In this document: positions 47,368 through 61,565 of the stretch, piece by piece
Numbering within the stretch: position 1 is the first letter of the stretch
How the letters are laid out: each line of letters opens with the position of its first letter
NCBI GenBank assembly: GCA_023053545.1
Contig: JAKZAN010000091.1
Span: 1-64,000 of the forward strand
Direction of reading: 5' to 3'
Source: Lepidurus packardi
Taxonomy: Eukaryota; Arthropoda; Branchiopoda; Notostraca; Triopsidae
DNA length: 64,000 nt
Program-made: the position numbers and the translations under genes
Notes under the pieces: model-generated
The model's input: the letters and a program-made list of their open reading frames with translations, nothing else
Database searches by the model: none
What the model was told of the DNA's origin: nothing

Positions 47368-48285
47368 ATGCCAGTGTTTCGCACAATGTCGTCTTAAACA
47401 ATTGAGCGCGTGAACTCCAACTCTTCATCCATGACTAACCATCCACCATTAGATGACGGCTACTTTAGCCGCGTACTTTCAAAAGGAGGTACTTCTTTTG
47501 TGATCTACTATCATCCCGATCACAATACCTCGGATGATTATCTGAAGACCCACTTCCAGAAGTATGCCAATAACGATTGCAACATGGATAATGAGGAGTG
47601 GACCATCCACCAGAATCAATTCATCAGAAAACAGTCATAATCCCGAGAAGCACAACCCGAGTTAGAAGCTGTAGAACCGGAGCAGCGCAGAGGGGAACTC
47701 ATTGCCGTGGATGAACCTGGTAGTGACCACTAAAATGATGGTGAGGAGGACAACGAGGATGCGACAGAAACGGAGCGGCAGAAGAAGAACAGAAGGCAGA
47801 AGTAGAAGGCAGCAATTCCAAACTGGAAAAGGATAATGAGGTAAAAGACTGGGTTGCTGAGAAAACATGAGGATTTGGGCACTGCGATCTCACAAATTCA
47901 GGAAAAACTTCGTAAGGTCTAAAATAAAAATATTTTTAGGTCCAAAGAGGCCTTGCTCCTTTCTTGGTTCAAGGAAAAACACCCTCACCTACTCGATATC
48001 TATCGAGAATTCACCATTTCCTTCTGTCTCAAGAAAAAGTCTCAGAATCCTCATCCCGAAGGATCCCACGCACACAAGACCTACGAAGAGTGTATTGCAT
48101 TGATCCAGCAGAGTTCTTAAATGAACGACCATGTTGAATGGCTCTGCCTATGCCTGAAGAGCCGGCATGATTATAAGCAGATTTCGAGGGGCTACTTGAA
48201 GATGGCTTTGGCCCTTTAGACTAATTTCAATGCGAAGCTGTAGTAAGTTGTCTCCGAGGCAATTGTGAGGAAGAGAGAAGGTTGA
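47368..48285 (+). CDS. Hypothetical charged protein
   Basis: Single frame, 305 aa from the first in-frame ATG (47368); ATGs at 47386 and 47431 are also possible. The N-terminal 90 residues look folded (GYFSRVLSKGGTSFVIYYHP). The middle is acidic then basic (TETERQKKNRRQKE). The last 130 residues are helical with a CLCLKSRHDYKQISRGYLKM segment. No domain recognised. Stop TGA 48283-48285. Confidence 0.6.
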
Positions 48286-48429
48286 TGATAGGAATTTATA
48301 CCAATGAAGAGAATTCAGAACTTGGAAGATTACTGGCCAAATGTGGCGAAAGATTTCATTATTTATTATCAGAATACCAAAAATACGGAGAGTACATCTC
48401 CAGCCTCATATCATTTGTATACCACTACG

Positions 48430-49203
48430 ATGGATCTTGACAATAGGATTAAGGCTGTCATTATTGAGCTTTTCCCTCACCATGATAAGGACAACTCCGG
48501 CACCCTCAACGCTCACGAACTCGCTGGTTTCTTCAATCAGGCCTTCCAGAAACTTGGTATCAATATCGTCCTCAGCCAACAGGAAGCCATCCATGCACTC
48601 CAACGCTACGATGTCAACTATGACACACAAATTACTAAAGAGGAAGCCTTTGCAGCACTCAAGCAGCTCGCTTCTCGTCAAACCTCTCCCCAAGGACAGC
48701 CTCCTCCAAACGCACCTTGGGTTCCCAATACTAACTGCCCGGCTCCTGGAGGATGGGGACAACAGCAACCTGCGCCATTGAACAATAATATGGCATGGGG
48801 AGGCGCGCAAAATCAATGGACTGCTCCGAATACTCAACTAGGCAATCCTTGGAACCAACGAAACCCATACGCTCAAGTGGCCCCGCAAACTCATCCTGGG
48901 CAAGGTAATCAGATTCCAGGTGCTGGGATGAAGATGCCTATTGGTAATAACGTGTAAATGCAGGCCAAGCAGTACGTGGATGAGGCTTTCCTGAAGTATG
49001 ACAAAGATCGGTCAGGATTTCTGGATGCGAGAGAACTGTCAGACGTTTTCAATGAGATTTTGAGGAATTTGGGGATTCCGATAGAGTTGAACCAGATGTA
49101 GGCAATGGCGATGCTGCGATAAATCGACAGGAGTAACGATGGGAGAGTGCAGAAGCCCTAGCTATATGTATGTGTCAAGAACTTGATGGATATGTCACGC
49201 TGA
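48430..49203 (+). CDS. Four-EF-hand protein with Pro/Gln/Trp/Asn-rich linker
   Basis: Single exon, 257 aa from ATG 48430; the frame stays open to an ATG at 48304, but that extra 42 codons looks like 5' UTR. EF-hands 1 and 2 (DKDNSGTLNAHE, DVNYDTQITKEE) form an N-terminal lobe. A 110-residue linker rich in Pro, Gln, Asn and Trp follows (PAPGGWGQQQP, NMAWGGAQNQW). EF-hands 3 and 4 (DKDRSGFLDARE, DRSNDGRVQKPE) end the protein. The last loop's position-12 Glu is TAG 49159-49161, good evidence for the code. Three of four loops are canonical, so calcium binding is expected. A cytoskeletal or secretory role is only guesswork. Confidence 0.85.
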
Positions 49204-49469
49204 GTGATTACAAGGGCACCGATTCATAATAGCGAAAGTGCAGAAGTGATAGATTGGCATGTTTGGTTTGTGAATTATGAGAGTACTGCCGTCGTGACCT
49301 TAGAGATTTGTGGACCAGATGGCCAGCTGAAGAAGGAACGCGAATGGTAGGGTTAGATCTTGGAATAGATCTGGGGTTATGTGATTGTTCTGGGCAAATT
49401 TCTTCTCTTGATATTGTGCTTCGAGCGGCCAATCAAAAAGTAGGCATATTTTATAAAAACGCATAACTC

Positions 49470-52093
49470 ATGTATTGCCTCCTCCTCTTCAATGCCCTCT
49501 TGATCTATACACTCTGTCAGGCTGTCCCGCCAATGCCTTCCGCGTCTACCAAACTTGCCAAAGGACCCATCACCTTCCAATACTACATCACCGACAGGAA
49601 GACCATAATCATCCAGCTAGATTCGGAACGCTGCCATTATCTGGGCCTGGCCTACCGCCCCACCATGACCAAAGTATCGCTCAGGCTTGCTCATCCTTTT
49701 TGGTTTTCATCTGATGGGTAGAGCCCCATGCTGCTTTTGGACCCAAAAGTTGCATTCTCGATCCGTCCAATATTTTTAGACTGACATGTCCATTGCGAAT
49801 ATAGTAACCTACGAAGAAAATAATAAACAAGTGCATGAAATCCTTTTCGGCGACTATTGGAGCGAAGGACACCAACAACCTAAACCTGATGTCAGCCAGG
49901 AAGTCAGGGTACCTGTGATACTAGGCGCTGATACTGGTGAAGGAAAGTACATAAGTTTGCAGTTCGAGCGGGAGCTTGATAGTGGGGACCCAGAAGATAC
50001 TGTGCTCCGAGAAAATGAGGACTTCAATTTCGCAGTAGCCTGGTCCGACGACTTAGTGCTCGCGAAGCATACCAATCTGGTATATTTTTCAGGCAAACTG
50101 GCCAACCCCAGAGCAAACAATCAGACTCAAACCAATTCAACCGCTAATAAAAATTAAGTTACTGACAACGCAACTTCTGGCATCACTATCTAGAAAACAT
50201 AAGCCAATCCGCCCATCCAGGTACATCCCTATGCTCGCACTCACGGTGTCTGCATGACCATAGCTTGGTATTTCTTTGCTGACCTTGGAGCCTTCTTCAT
50301 TCAGTACCGGTCGCGTGGCTATACATACGTCGCGCATATTTGCCTCAATGCTATGTGCTGCTTCCTCACGTTAGTTACAGGCGTGATCATGTTGGTGTCA
50401 GTTCAGGGAATGGTCTCCACTGCCGGTATGAACATAAACCAACGCAGCCACCTGTTTTTCGGTATGTTTACTCTCGTGGTCATGCTTCTACAGATCGCTG
50501 TGGGGGCTACAGTCTACCATTTCGTATTCAAGAAGACTGTTCGACCGTACTGGATAATGTGGGGCCGAAAGATACACCAGTATTCTGGCTACACGATACT
50601 CTTCTTCGCGAAGATCAACTGCTTGATCGGCTGGTCGATGGTCGACAGAAGGATCTTCATCGGCCTATTGATCTGGACTCTGGCCATTATCGGTCTTTTC
50701 ATCTGCAGGAAGCTTTGGAGCCCGCGTCTGACTGGCACCAAATTCAATCCTTCCAACATTCTAACATCTCTGAACAACCAAGTTCTGCACCAGTTGATGG
50801 TCAAACATCCCTATAATAGCTCCGAGCTCATTGATAAAAAGTTTGTCGTGTTTTCTGAGTATGTCTGGGACCTAGAAAACATCAAACAGTTTCATCCCGC
50901 CGGGCATCGAATCATCTAACATGTCAACGGAAGGGAAATCGACAGGTTCATCTATGGCATTGAGAACCTGCCTCTCTAAACTGAGATTGACGCAGTATCC
51001 CATAGTCTCAAAAGCGTTGAGGCAATGGGTGCTCCCATCTTCAGGATAGAGACTCATAAGCCTCTTTACAATGCTACCTGTATTTTGGACTAGTCACAGT
51101 TTATCACTATTTCACGAGAGGAGATCGGACCCGACCTGTACATTTTTTAGTTCAAATCCAACAAGCAGAGGCTCATTCATACCCCTCCGTAAGAGGTCTC
51201 CTTTTTGGGACAGTATTATACTGTGATCGGCTTCGGCGTCAGCAGACTCTATTCTTCTGTCAATTGTATGCGGTAGGATAATCGTGATAGGGTAGACGCG
51301 TGGCTTCGAGAACTGGGCTACGAAGTTGACAAAACTCGCAAGAAGAAGTACAAGCGTCACAGCGAGGAAGAAGTCGATCCTAACGCCGTAAGTGCGCGAG
51401 TGCTCAGCAAAATGGAGCTTAATGGCGAATCTATTCCCCTGTTGATGAAGTGTTATAGAAATGGAAGGTTTACTTCTAAAATGTTGGAGAAAGCCCATGA
51501 CACTGTCTTCACGGTGCAGGGACAGATCGGACGGGGGCTAAGTTTGAACAAGATGTCCCGAGGGAAGATCGTCATCGTCCTGGGTGGCACAGGACTGATC
51601 CCCTTCCTGGACCTATTTGATCTGATCTTTAAGACAGTGCTAGTGCAGAGACACAAAGTCGCTCTCAACGATCTGTAAGCTTCAATCCACTTCAATTCTG
51701 TTTATAACATGATTTAGGAAGCAGACTGATCCGATCTTTAAAGGGAATATCCTGAAGGGCTTCAGTTTCTTAGTGTATGCGTCATTCAACAGCATGCTGG
51801 ACTTCGTAAACATCCAGCAGATGCACTACGTGGCACAAGAAAAACCTACCCTGCTGCGGGTCTACCTGAGGGTCAAGAACATCGATGAGAAGAGCAGAAA
51901 TCTGCGGAACTCTTATAAAAAGGTGCTGAGCTTCACGGATCGGTATTTTTCGATCGAATTCGTGCAGGAGCACATCCAAACTGTGGACAACTTGGCAATG
52001 ATCTATGTGTGTGGGCCGAGCAGGATGAACCAGGGTGTAGCCAAGGTGTTTAAAGACACGGGAGTCGATCCTACCAAAATCTATTACGTCTGA
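49470..52093 (+). CDS. DOMON / cytochrome b561 / cytochrome b5 / flavin reductase fusion
   Basis: Three exons, 824 aa (introns 49674-49779 and 51675-51717). A signal peptide opens the protein (CLLLFNALLIYTLC). A DOMON domain follows to about 210. The cytochrome b561 region (about 214-390) has six helices with the paired haem histidines (RTHGVCM, AHICLNAM, RSHLFFGMF, RKIHQYSGY). A cytochrome b5 domain follows with HPAGHRI (about 439) and a distal HSLKSVEAM. The rest is a ferredoxin-reductase-type flavoprotein: RLYSS for FAD (about 554), LGGTGLIPFL for NAD(P)H (about 668), and a CGPSRMN motif (about 797). It should carry electrons from cytosolic NAD(P)H across a membrane to a lumenal or external acceptor. 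Confidence 0.9.
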
Positions 52094-52220
52094 AGCCTCA
52101 ACTCTATATCCTTGCATTATGTTTTTCTAATTATGTAGGCAGTTCACCCATTTCGTCTTATTGTGATTGCTATGTCTGCCTTATACTGTGTCTAATTCTG
52201 AAATATCCCGATATTCCACA

Positions 52221-52915
52221 ATGCAGGCGCATACCTAAACCCCCAAGATCAACCTGTTGGTAGCTGCTACCGGCTCCGTAGCAACTATTAAACTACCAAT
52301 CCTGCTCTCTTGCCTATCGGCCACCCATAGGTTTAACATCAAAGTCATCATCACCAAATCCGTAACACACTCGTCGTCACCATATTCTTTCTGAACCTTT
52401 TGCAGGGCACTCATTTCGTCAAGGATGAACTTCAGGATCTGTGTAAGCGATTCACAATCCATTTTGACATCGAAGAATGGAATTGGAAACAACGAGGGGA
52501 CCCAGTTCTGCATATTGAACTCAGGAAGTGGGCGCACGTTTTACTTATCGCTCCACTTTCGGCTAACTCCCTCGCGAAAATAACCCATGGTATTTGTGAT
52601 GACCTCCTCTCGCTCGTAGTGCGTTGTTGGGACCTTAGATCCAAGATTTCTAAGACAGTCCGCGACCCCCTAACTGAATAGCAAAAGGAAGGAGAGTATC
52701 TTAAGCACCCGATTATCGTGTGCCCCTCGATGAACAGTTTGATGTATGACAGTCCTATAACATAAGAACAACTGGAAATCGTCAGAAAAAGGGGGTTCTT
52801 AGTGGTCGGGCCTATTGAGAAAATGCTGATGTGCGGCGAAAAGGGCAACGGAGCCATGTAAGAAATTAACCAAATCGTAGGTTTCGTAGAGAAACTTTTC
52901 CCCGCAACTGCATGA
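52221..52915 (+). CDS. PPCDC: Phosphopantothenoylcysteine decarboxylase
   Basis: Third step from 4'-phosphopantothenate in coenzyme A synthesis: FMN-dependent decarboxylation to 4'-phosphopantetheine. Two exons (intron 52362-52405, 44 nt), 216 aa. LLVAATGSVATIKLP is the N-terminal flavin-binding strand. WAHVLLIAPLSANSLAKITHG and ICDDLL carry the conserved AP.SANT.AK and GxCDNL motifs of the HFCD fold. CPSMNSLMYDSP corresponds to the PAMN.xMW loop, with Ser in place of Ala, and KRGFLVVGP follows. The length fits human PPCDC (204 aa). It should be a cytosolic trimer. Confidence 0.94.
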
Positions 52916-52988
52916 ACACCGTTAGAAAACTTTCCAAACCTAATGATCAGTGGTCAGGACCTTCTTAAAATATGTGTTTGAACAACCA

Positions 52989-53628
52989 TCACTTTTGAGC
53001 TATCTGCATCCTCCGAAGCTTAGTGATGAGATTTTCCATCTCCTCGCGTGTTTGCTCGATGACGATGCGCCTTTCCTCGGCGAAGGCATTGTCTTTGATG
53101 ATGAGTTCTAAGCTACAAATCGGAGTCCTGCAAAGGGTGTTCTTGCTGTGACTTACAATCATCTACATTAGCCCACAAATTATTGTTAAGATTTTGCCAG
53201 TTCATTGGTAAAGTATACCGACACTTTCCAGTTGAAGTTGACCAGCACTGCATTGTTGAGAGCCAGACATTTCTCAAGCATCATCTTCTTAATTTGATTG
53301 GACTTTAGCTTCAGAACCTTTTTGAGGGCCTTGAGAATGTCGGTCTTTATACTGTCTGCATACTTCATGAGGAAGGCATTGAGTTGCTAATCGTCCTGAG
53401 GGTCGGCGGATGCGAATTCGCCGAGGACGGTTTCCAGGGAGTCTTTAGAGGTGGTTATTTGGCTATAGTTTGTGATTTCTGGGTATTTGGCCATGAATTG
53501 GATGGGAGTGTCGAAGAGGATGTTGTTAGAGAGGTCTCCATAGAACTGAATGTGTTTATTGGGTAATGGGTGCATATCTGTACTTCCTCGAGCCTCTGTT
53601 TGTCGGCGAACCCTTCGAAAAACTGCAT
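52989..53628 (-). CDS. COMM-domain protein (COMMD family)
   Basis: Three exons (introns 53142-53176, 35 nt, and 53546-53583, 38 nt), 188 aa. The COMM domain occupies the C-terminal 75 residues: NAVLVNFNWKVSVYFTNE (the NFxWKV signature), a strand with LCRTPICSLELIIKD, and the final helix EEMENLITKLRRMQ. The N-terminal helical domain (FEGFADKQRLEE, then FYGDLSNNILFDTP) is as in COMMD proteins. These form the Commander complex that recycles membrane cargo with retriever and CCDC22/93. Which of the ten COMMD paralogues it is cannot be decided by eye. Confidence 0.85.
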
Positions 53629-53802
53629 GGCGGAAAATCTCCTACGGCTAATATCAGAATAACTAATGTGTTTTCGCCCATGATAGCCATATGACAAAGT
53701 AGGCAGTTCTTATCAACACGACTTATTGATGACTCAACTATAAAAATCCACTTTCACCTAAAAACACTTTTCCTCCCCAATCATACAACTAGTCTTCGCC
53801 CA

Positions 53803-54234
53803 TCAAGGTTCATAGGTATCCATGCTTTTTATCGGCTAGTTTCCAGTCTCCAGGCTCAAAGCCAGTTTTACCTTGTTCCCGTAGAACGCACTATTCTGAG
53901 TGATATCCTTATACCGTCTTACTCCACCCTCTCCACAAGCCATCTGCATCACTTTAAAGCAGTTGTACAAGCCATCGCACGGAGCCACGCAGCAGAGTGC
54001 GCAAGAGAACACACAGTATTTTATGCCTTTTGTGAGATTAGCAACGGCCTTGCCAGTATCTCCCAGTTTGCAATCAAAGCAGACAGGAGCACAGAGACTC
54101 CAGCAGCAAGCGTTACAGTAGACGTAAGATAGTCCTTGGGCCTCGATGCCCCACCACATGTCGATACACTGGGCAGTCCCGCAGGCGGTCTGGCCACAGA
54201 AGCAACACTGACAAACTTTCTTGAGTAGATCCAT
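53803..54234 (-). CDS. Small cysteine-rich protein
   Basis: Single exon, 143 aa, about 20 cysteines in the first 110 residues, often paired (CQCCFCG, CNACCWSLC, CVFSCALCCVAPC). The spacing and Trp/Cys content resemble PLAC8-like or palmitoylated membrane-associated proteins, but the PLAC8 signature is not clear. There is no signal peptide, so the cysteines may be lipid-modified or bind metal. The last 40 residues are polar (VRRYKDITQNSAFYGN). Start ATG 54232-54234, and TGA 53803-53805 ends a short tail with a TAG Glu. Confidence 0.65.
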
Positions 54235-54440
54235 GGTTTGTGTTTTGTTAGGAGATAAATTTGGATTAGCCACAATAAAATATAACTCGGCTTGCTGAGG
54301 AGCCCAAGTTACTTTAGACAGACTTTTACTCTCTCATGCCTAAGAATCAAACTAAACTAAGCAACACACTCTCCCGCATTCAATAACAGATACAGCTACA
54401 TCACACTCTTGACTATCCTCAACGGCTCCAAACAAGCCCA

Positions 54441-55162
54441 TCACGCCTTGCTTTATACTGCAGTGTGTTCCTGTTACTCTCCTTTCTTGCCTGGTTTCGT
54501 GCAAATATAGATGAAGTGATTGTTGGGGATAAGCTTTTAGTCGCTGGCAGGAGTGATGTTAGCCTTGATGGTTGGCTTGTCGAGAGGGGTAACCTTTACA
54601 TCCCAGTCATATTCTGTTTTTTCGGTCTTCTTCAGGTAGGTCATACGGTAGTCGGGCTGTCCGAATGAAACTAGGAAGTATACGCCGTTGGGTGCGAGCA
54701 CTCTATATATCTCGGATATCATTTTATAGGCATTCGTCGATGAGCCTTCCCCGCACTAGTATTGGTGAATTATCGTTAAGGCATGTCTTCAAGGAGTGTT
54801 ACGAGAATAGAGTCAAGAGTTCCCTTGTCGATGACAGCATCGAAGGAGTTGTCTGCGAAGTCCATTGCCCTGACATCCATTTGCTGGTACTTGAAGTGGA
54901 GCCCTTTGTCCTTATACTTCTACGTCATGGCCTTTACGGCAGTTTGCGAGATGTCGATGTTAGTGATGGTTTCGTAGCCTTCGTCGAACATTTCTTAGGA
55001 AAGACGGGAGTTGCCTGCACCTACATTAAGGACGCGGTGCTCTGGGAGGATGCATGGGGTGATGAGGTCGCGGAGAACGAAGTAGCGCTGGTACCAGTCG
55101 AAGGCGTCAGGATCGCGGGAGTAGCGTTCTTCCCAGTACTCTGCCTTTCCGTATTGGCTCAT
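54441..55162 (-). CDS. METTL13-like class I methyltransferase (EEF1A lysine methyltransferase type)
   Basis: Two exons (intron 54756-54802, 47 nt), 224 aa. It begins AEYWEERYSRDPDAFDWYQRY, the start of the METTL13/EEF1AKMT4 family. The SAM-binding motif I reads LNVGAGNSRLSEEM, motif II NIDISQTAV, then MDVRAMDFADNSFDAVIDKGTLDSIL. The intron lies exactly before the family motif CGEGSSTNAYKMISEIYRVL. The C-terminal strand is NNHFIYICTKPGKK. The expected substrate is a lysine or the N-terminus of elongation factor 1A, with S-adenosylmethionine. The assignment is to the family, not a specific site. Confidence 0.9.
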
Positions 55163-55296
55163 GGCGTGTAAGTTATGCGATTGATTATTTTCAATATACG
55201 GTATGAGGGCAGGAGAGCTTTAACCGTGAAAATCCAGAATGAATTAAGATTTTCGAGCCTTTGTTTACAATATAAATTCGGGAAGAGAATCATTTC

Positions 55297-58402
<3,106 letters not shown>

Positions 58403-58584
58403 TGTTAAACGATGGGTAGTTATTTGGATTATGCAGCTATAGTTATCGCTAAAATGATTTTCAAACCAGGCCCTAACTCATACCCTGTTGTTTCCTACTG
58501 CCTGTACATTGCACATCCCCCTCTTCTCTTTAAGTTACTAGACTAACTTTAATATTGGAAAATCTTGAAGTACAAATGTTCACG

Positions 58585-59357
58585 TCACTTATATTTCCTG
58601 AACAGCTTCGCACGCGGCCCGTAGCTCCGCCCGATCTCCAGAATCTCCGCACACGACCCCTTCGCTCGATTGAACGCCTTCTCATTCGACTTGTACTTCT
58701 CTTGGTACTCTTCATTAAAATTCGGGGCATACAGTCTCCCAAGGTCGTAGATCTTGGAAATAGCGTCAGTTTTGTAGGCGATTTTCGAATTCTAAACAAA
58801 CCATCAAGAACATCTAGCCGACATATGGGGAATAAATGAAAGATCCGCTAAAGGTTGTTAGAGCATGCTTGTCAAGTTGCGAGCATTGCCTCATTCAGAA
58901 GGATCTTTTCGAACTCTGTAATCCCAGCTACAGAAGAAATGAGTTCTAAACAAACAAACTGGCTTACACTTATGAGGTTCTTGTCGTAAAGGGCTGCAAC
59001 TGAGTTGGTGTGGTTGATGATGTTGTACGACGTACTCACAGGATTCATCATTCTTCGATTCGCGTCTAATAACGCAGTCTTGTTCGCATTCTGTAGTCCT
59101 TGCTCAGACAATGAATGCTGATTGAATGTGCCCTCGTAGAAGTCCTTCTTGTGGTCCTTGGATGTGCCTAGTTTTGGGAGGTTGGACTTTTGAAACTGGC
59201 TGTTTGAATAGGAGGTGTTGTTATTGGTGATAGGGTTGTTGGAAGAGTAGGGGGCAACAGGGTTGACAGACCTACTGCGAGGGTTGGAGACGGGTTTGGC
59301 CTAGGAGAGGTATTTCCTGCGGGGCTAGCCAGTGATGATGTCGTAGGAATCAGTCAT
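58585..59357 (-). CDS. Hypothetical basic protein, two exons
   Basis: Modelled as 198 aa from ATG 59355-59357 to TGA 58585-58587 with an intron 58792-58967 (176 nt). Residues 1-110 are Ser/Asn/Pro-rich, with RRMMNPVSTSYNIINHTN near 115. The second exon is helical and basic (ISKIYDLGRLYAPNFNEEY, AFNRAKGSCAEILEIGRSYG). Read through without splicing, the first exon continues to another TGA at 58881-58883, giving a different tail. The spliced form is preferred because the last exon looks strongly coding. Family unknown. Confidence 0.6.
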
Positions 59358-59871
59358 AGGGGAGAGTGGTTTCGAAAATAGTTGGCGATATGTTTATTAA
59401 GTGTAAGGGGCTAATGGAATAGTCGACCAATTTTAATGAGATAGCCAATAAACTAGGGATTGCAGCTGGTCTTAATGGGAATCTGGGCATGACGGCACCC
59501 CTGGGCATTCAGAATATAAGGCGTATCATGGCGGTGGCGAGAGTATATTGCGACCAGAAGCAGTGTGCCAGCTGTACAGCTATGGGGATGCGGGTGCACA
59601 GTGGCAGAGAGGGGGGACGGAAAAGTATAAGGAAATTAAAAGACACGAAGATATCAAATGGAGGTTGGATGATGGGTTGGTGCAAGTATTGGGAGTGCTA
59701 TTAATTCTACATGTCAGTTAGGGTGTATAATGTTTTTGAAGAATCCTCACGCATCCTTTCACTTCCAATAAAAAAGCTCTTCTAATAAGCGTTGCGCCTC
59801 AGCTCCTTAATTACATCAAAAATCCAATACTTCTTCGTAGCGGCATATCTCCACCCCAGACCATTCCCTCA
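59358..59871. other. Divergent intergenic region
   Basis: These 514 bp lie between divergent starts. A plus-strand open stretch (59489-59704) is G-rich with four Cys codons and no domain. The plus strand around 59460-59620 is unusually G-rich and could form an RNA structure. I could not identify it as a known ncRNA. Confidence 0.4.
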
Positions 59872-61269
59872 ATGTCTTCCCCCCAGCTCCAAATCAGCCA
59901 ACCCCAGCCCCGCAGAACAAAAATATCTTGCTCTAGCAACTCTTCGTGTGTCAACGAGAATAACGTTCCTCGCCACATAAACAAATATAACAATCTCGCT
60001 CCCTAACGAAATACCCAACCTATCCGTCAGCCAATGCAAGAACTATCCTTTCAAAACAACACTACCCCTAATACTTTCCTATTCGAAAAGCACTACAACA
60101 GTCGCAATAGAATTCAGTCTGCACTTCAACCACACCCGGCTGGTCGAGACCTCTCTCATCAGCCTCAAATTCCATTACAACAGTCAGGATAGCTCGAATT
60201 CGATCTTTACGGACACGCTGAGTTCAACTCCAAGCAATTAGGTAGACAAGTCGAAAGTGTTTTTAGCCAAGACACCGGCTACCTGCGCGCTGACAAAGAA
60301 CAGTGTCATCGTGATGTTAACCCCTTCGAGTGTACTTTCAAGCCTAGCCGCTTACTCCTAGACTCGGGTATTGCGATCCAGGATGATATGGCATTTGAAG
60401 CCTCAGAAAAATCATTTGAAGAAACTTATGGCAGTCCCTCTTCAGAATAACCACTGAAGGAAGTCTCTCTGGAGAAGATGCCAAGGATGAACAGCCAACT
60501 AGCCAGCCAAAAGCGGTTCAATCTGTCGACAGAGGCCGCAGACTCAGAAGCAGTGTTTTCTCGTAGGCTCAAAGTTAAGCAATCAATCAAGGTCGCAGAC
60601 CACAACAACTCCACAATCAATCGGCATGGTCTGAGCATTAACAGTAGAGTCAAAACAGAAACGAACGAGTCACACCATAGCAAGGCGACAATGAGTCTAG
60701 TCGACAGAAACATGCTATGGTTGAAGCAGCGTGAGGAGAAGCTCTACAAGTTGAAAGCTTAAGAAGAAGAGAATAAGAGACTGAAGGAGCAACAATAGCG
60801 CAAGGAGCAAGAGAAGTACAAACTGCGAAAGAATCAACACCACAAGAGTATTAGCGAGCTCAACAATAGTAGGCAGCCACAGAAGAGTAGCCACGTCCAA
60901 AAGCCCAGCACCAAACGGTGCAGCGCCAACTACGCCGAACGCATGGCCCATGTCTACGAAGGGCACAGCAACAATAGCAGCAATGGAGTGACCTCAGTGC
61001 TGCAGAAGCGGGCCAGCGCAGGTGAAAGCGAGAATAGCCGTAGTTACAAGGTGAGCAGCAAAAGTTCGTCGTATTACAACACAGGGATCATGAAAACGAT
61101 GGGGGACGAGAACAGTGGAGTATAGAGGAAGGGAACGTATAAGAAGGGTGCGTTGAACAGCGGAATAGGTTCGACTTCACGAGGACAGGTGAGCAGCGTT
61201 AACTTGCAGAAAGCATACCGAAATGCCAAAGATGAGCTGAAGGTGAGGTTGTCGCAGCTGCACATCTGA
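59872..61269 (+). CDS. Hypothetical basic protein with short coiled coil
   Basis: Single exon, 465 aa from ATG 59872 to TGA 61267-61269. Residues 1-190 are Ser/Gln/Asn-rich with Cys (SCSSNSSCVNENN). Residues 285-330 form a charged helix (MLWLKQREEKLYKLKAEEEN), a type of segment common in ciliate and flagellar cytoskeletal proteins. The rest is Ser/Lys/Asn-rich and basic. The final helix is NLQKAYRNAKDELKVRLSQL. No named domain. Confidence 0.7.
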
Positions 61270-61541
61270 CTAGTCACAAAATGCAAAACGATCTGCAAAT
61301 TATGGCTGCCATTAAAAGCCAGTTGTGTTTGCCTTCATTATTTATTTCTGTCTTCTTCTTGATCGTTATGGCCGTACACAGTTCATTGGGCATTCAGTGT
61401 TTGGCTACAGCACTCAGACTCTGTTATCCACTTCAATACCGTATCCTGGTGCTTTATTATTAGGGTTAGATTTTCAGAACTGATGGGTCTGGTATACTGC
61501 TAGCTTCTGCTGGCCATAATCTAAAGAGCCAAATACCAAAT

Positions 61542-61547
61542 TATAAA
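61542..61547 (+). promoter_or_regulatory. TATA-like element before UTP15
   Basis: TATAAA starts 24 bp before the ATG of UTP15. A similar TATAAAA lies 18 bp before the DOMON gene (49452-49458). If these are TATA boxes, transcription must start almost at the ATG. It could also be chance in an A/T-rich leader. Confidence 0.35.
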
Positions 61548-61565
61548 GTCTCAACCGGATCAACA

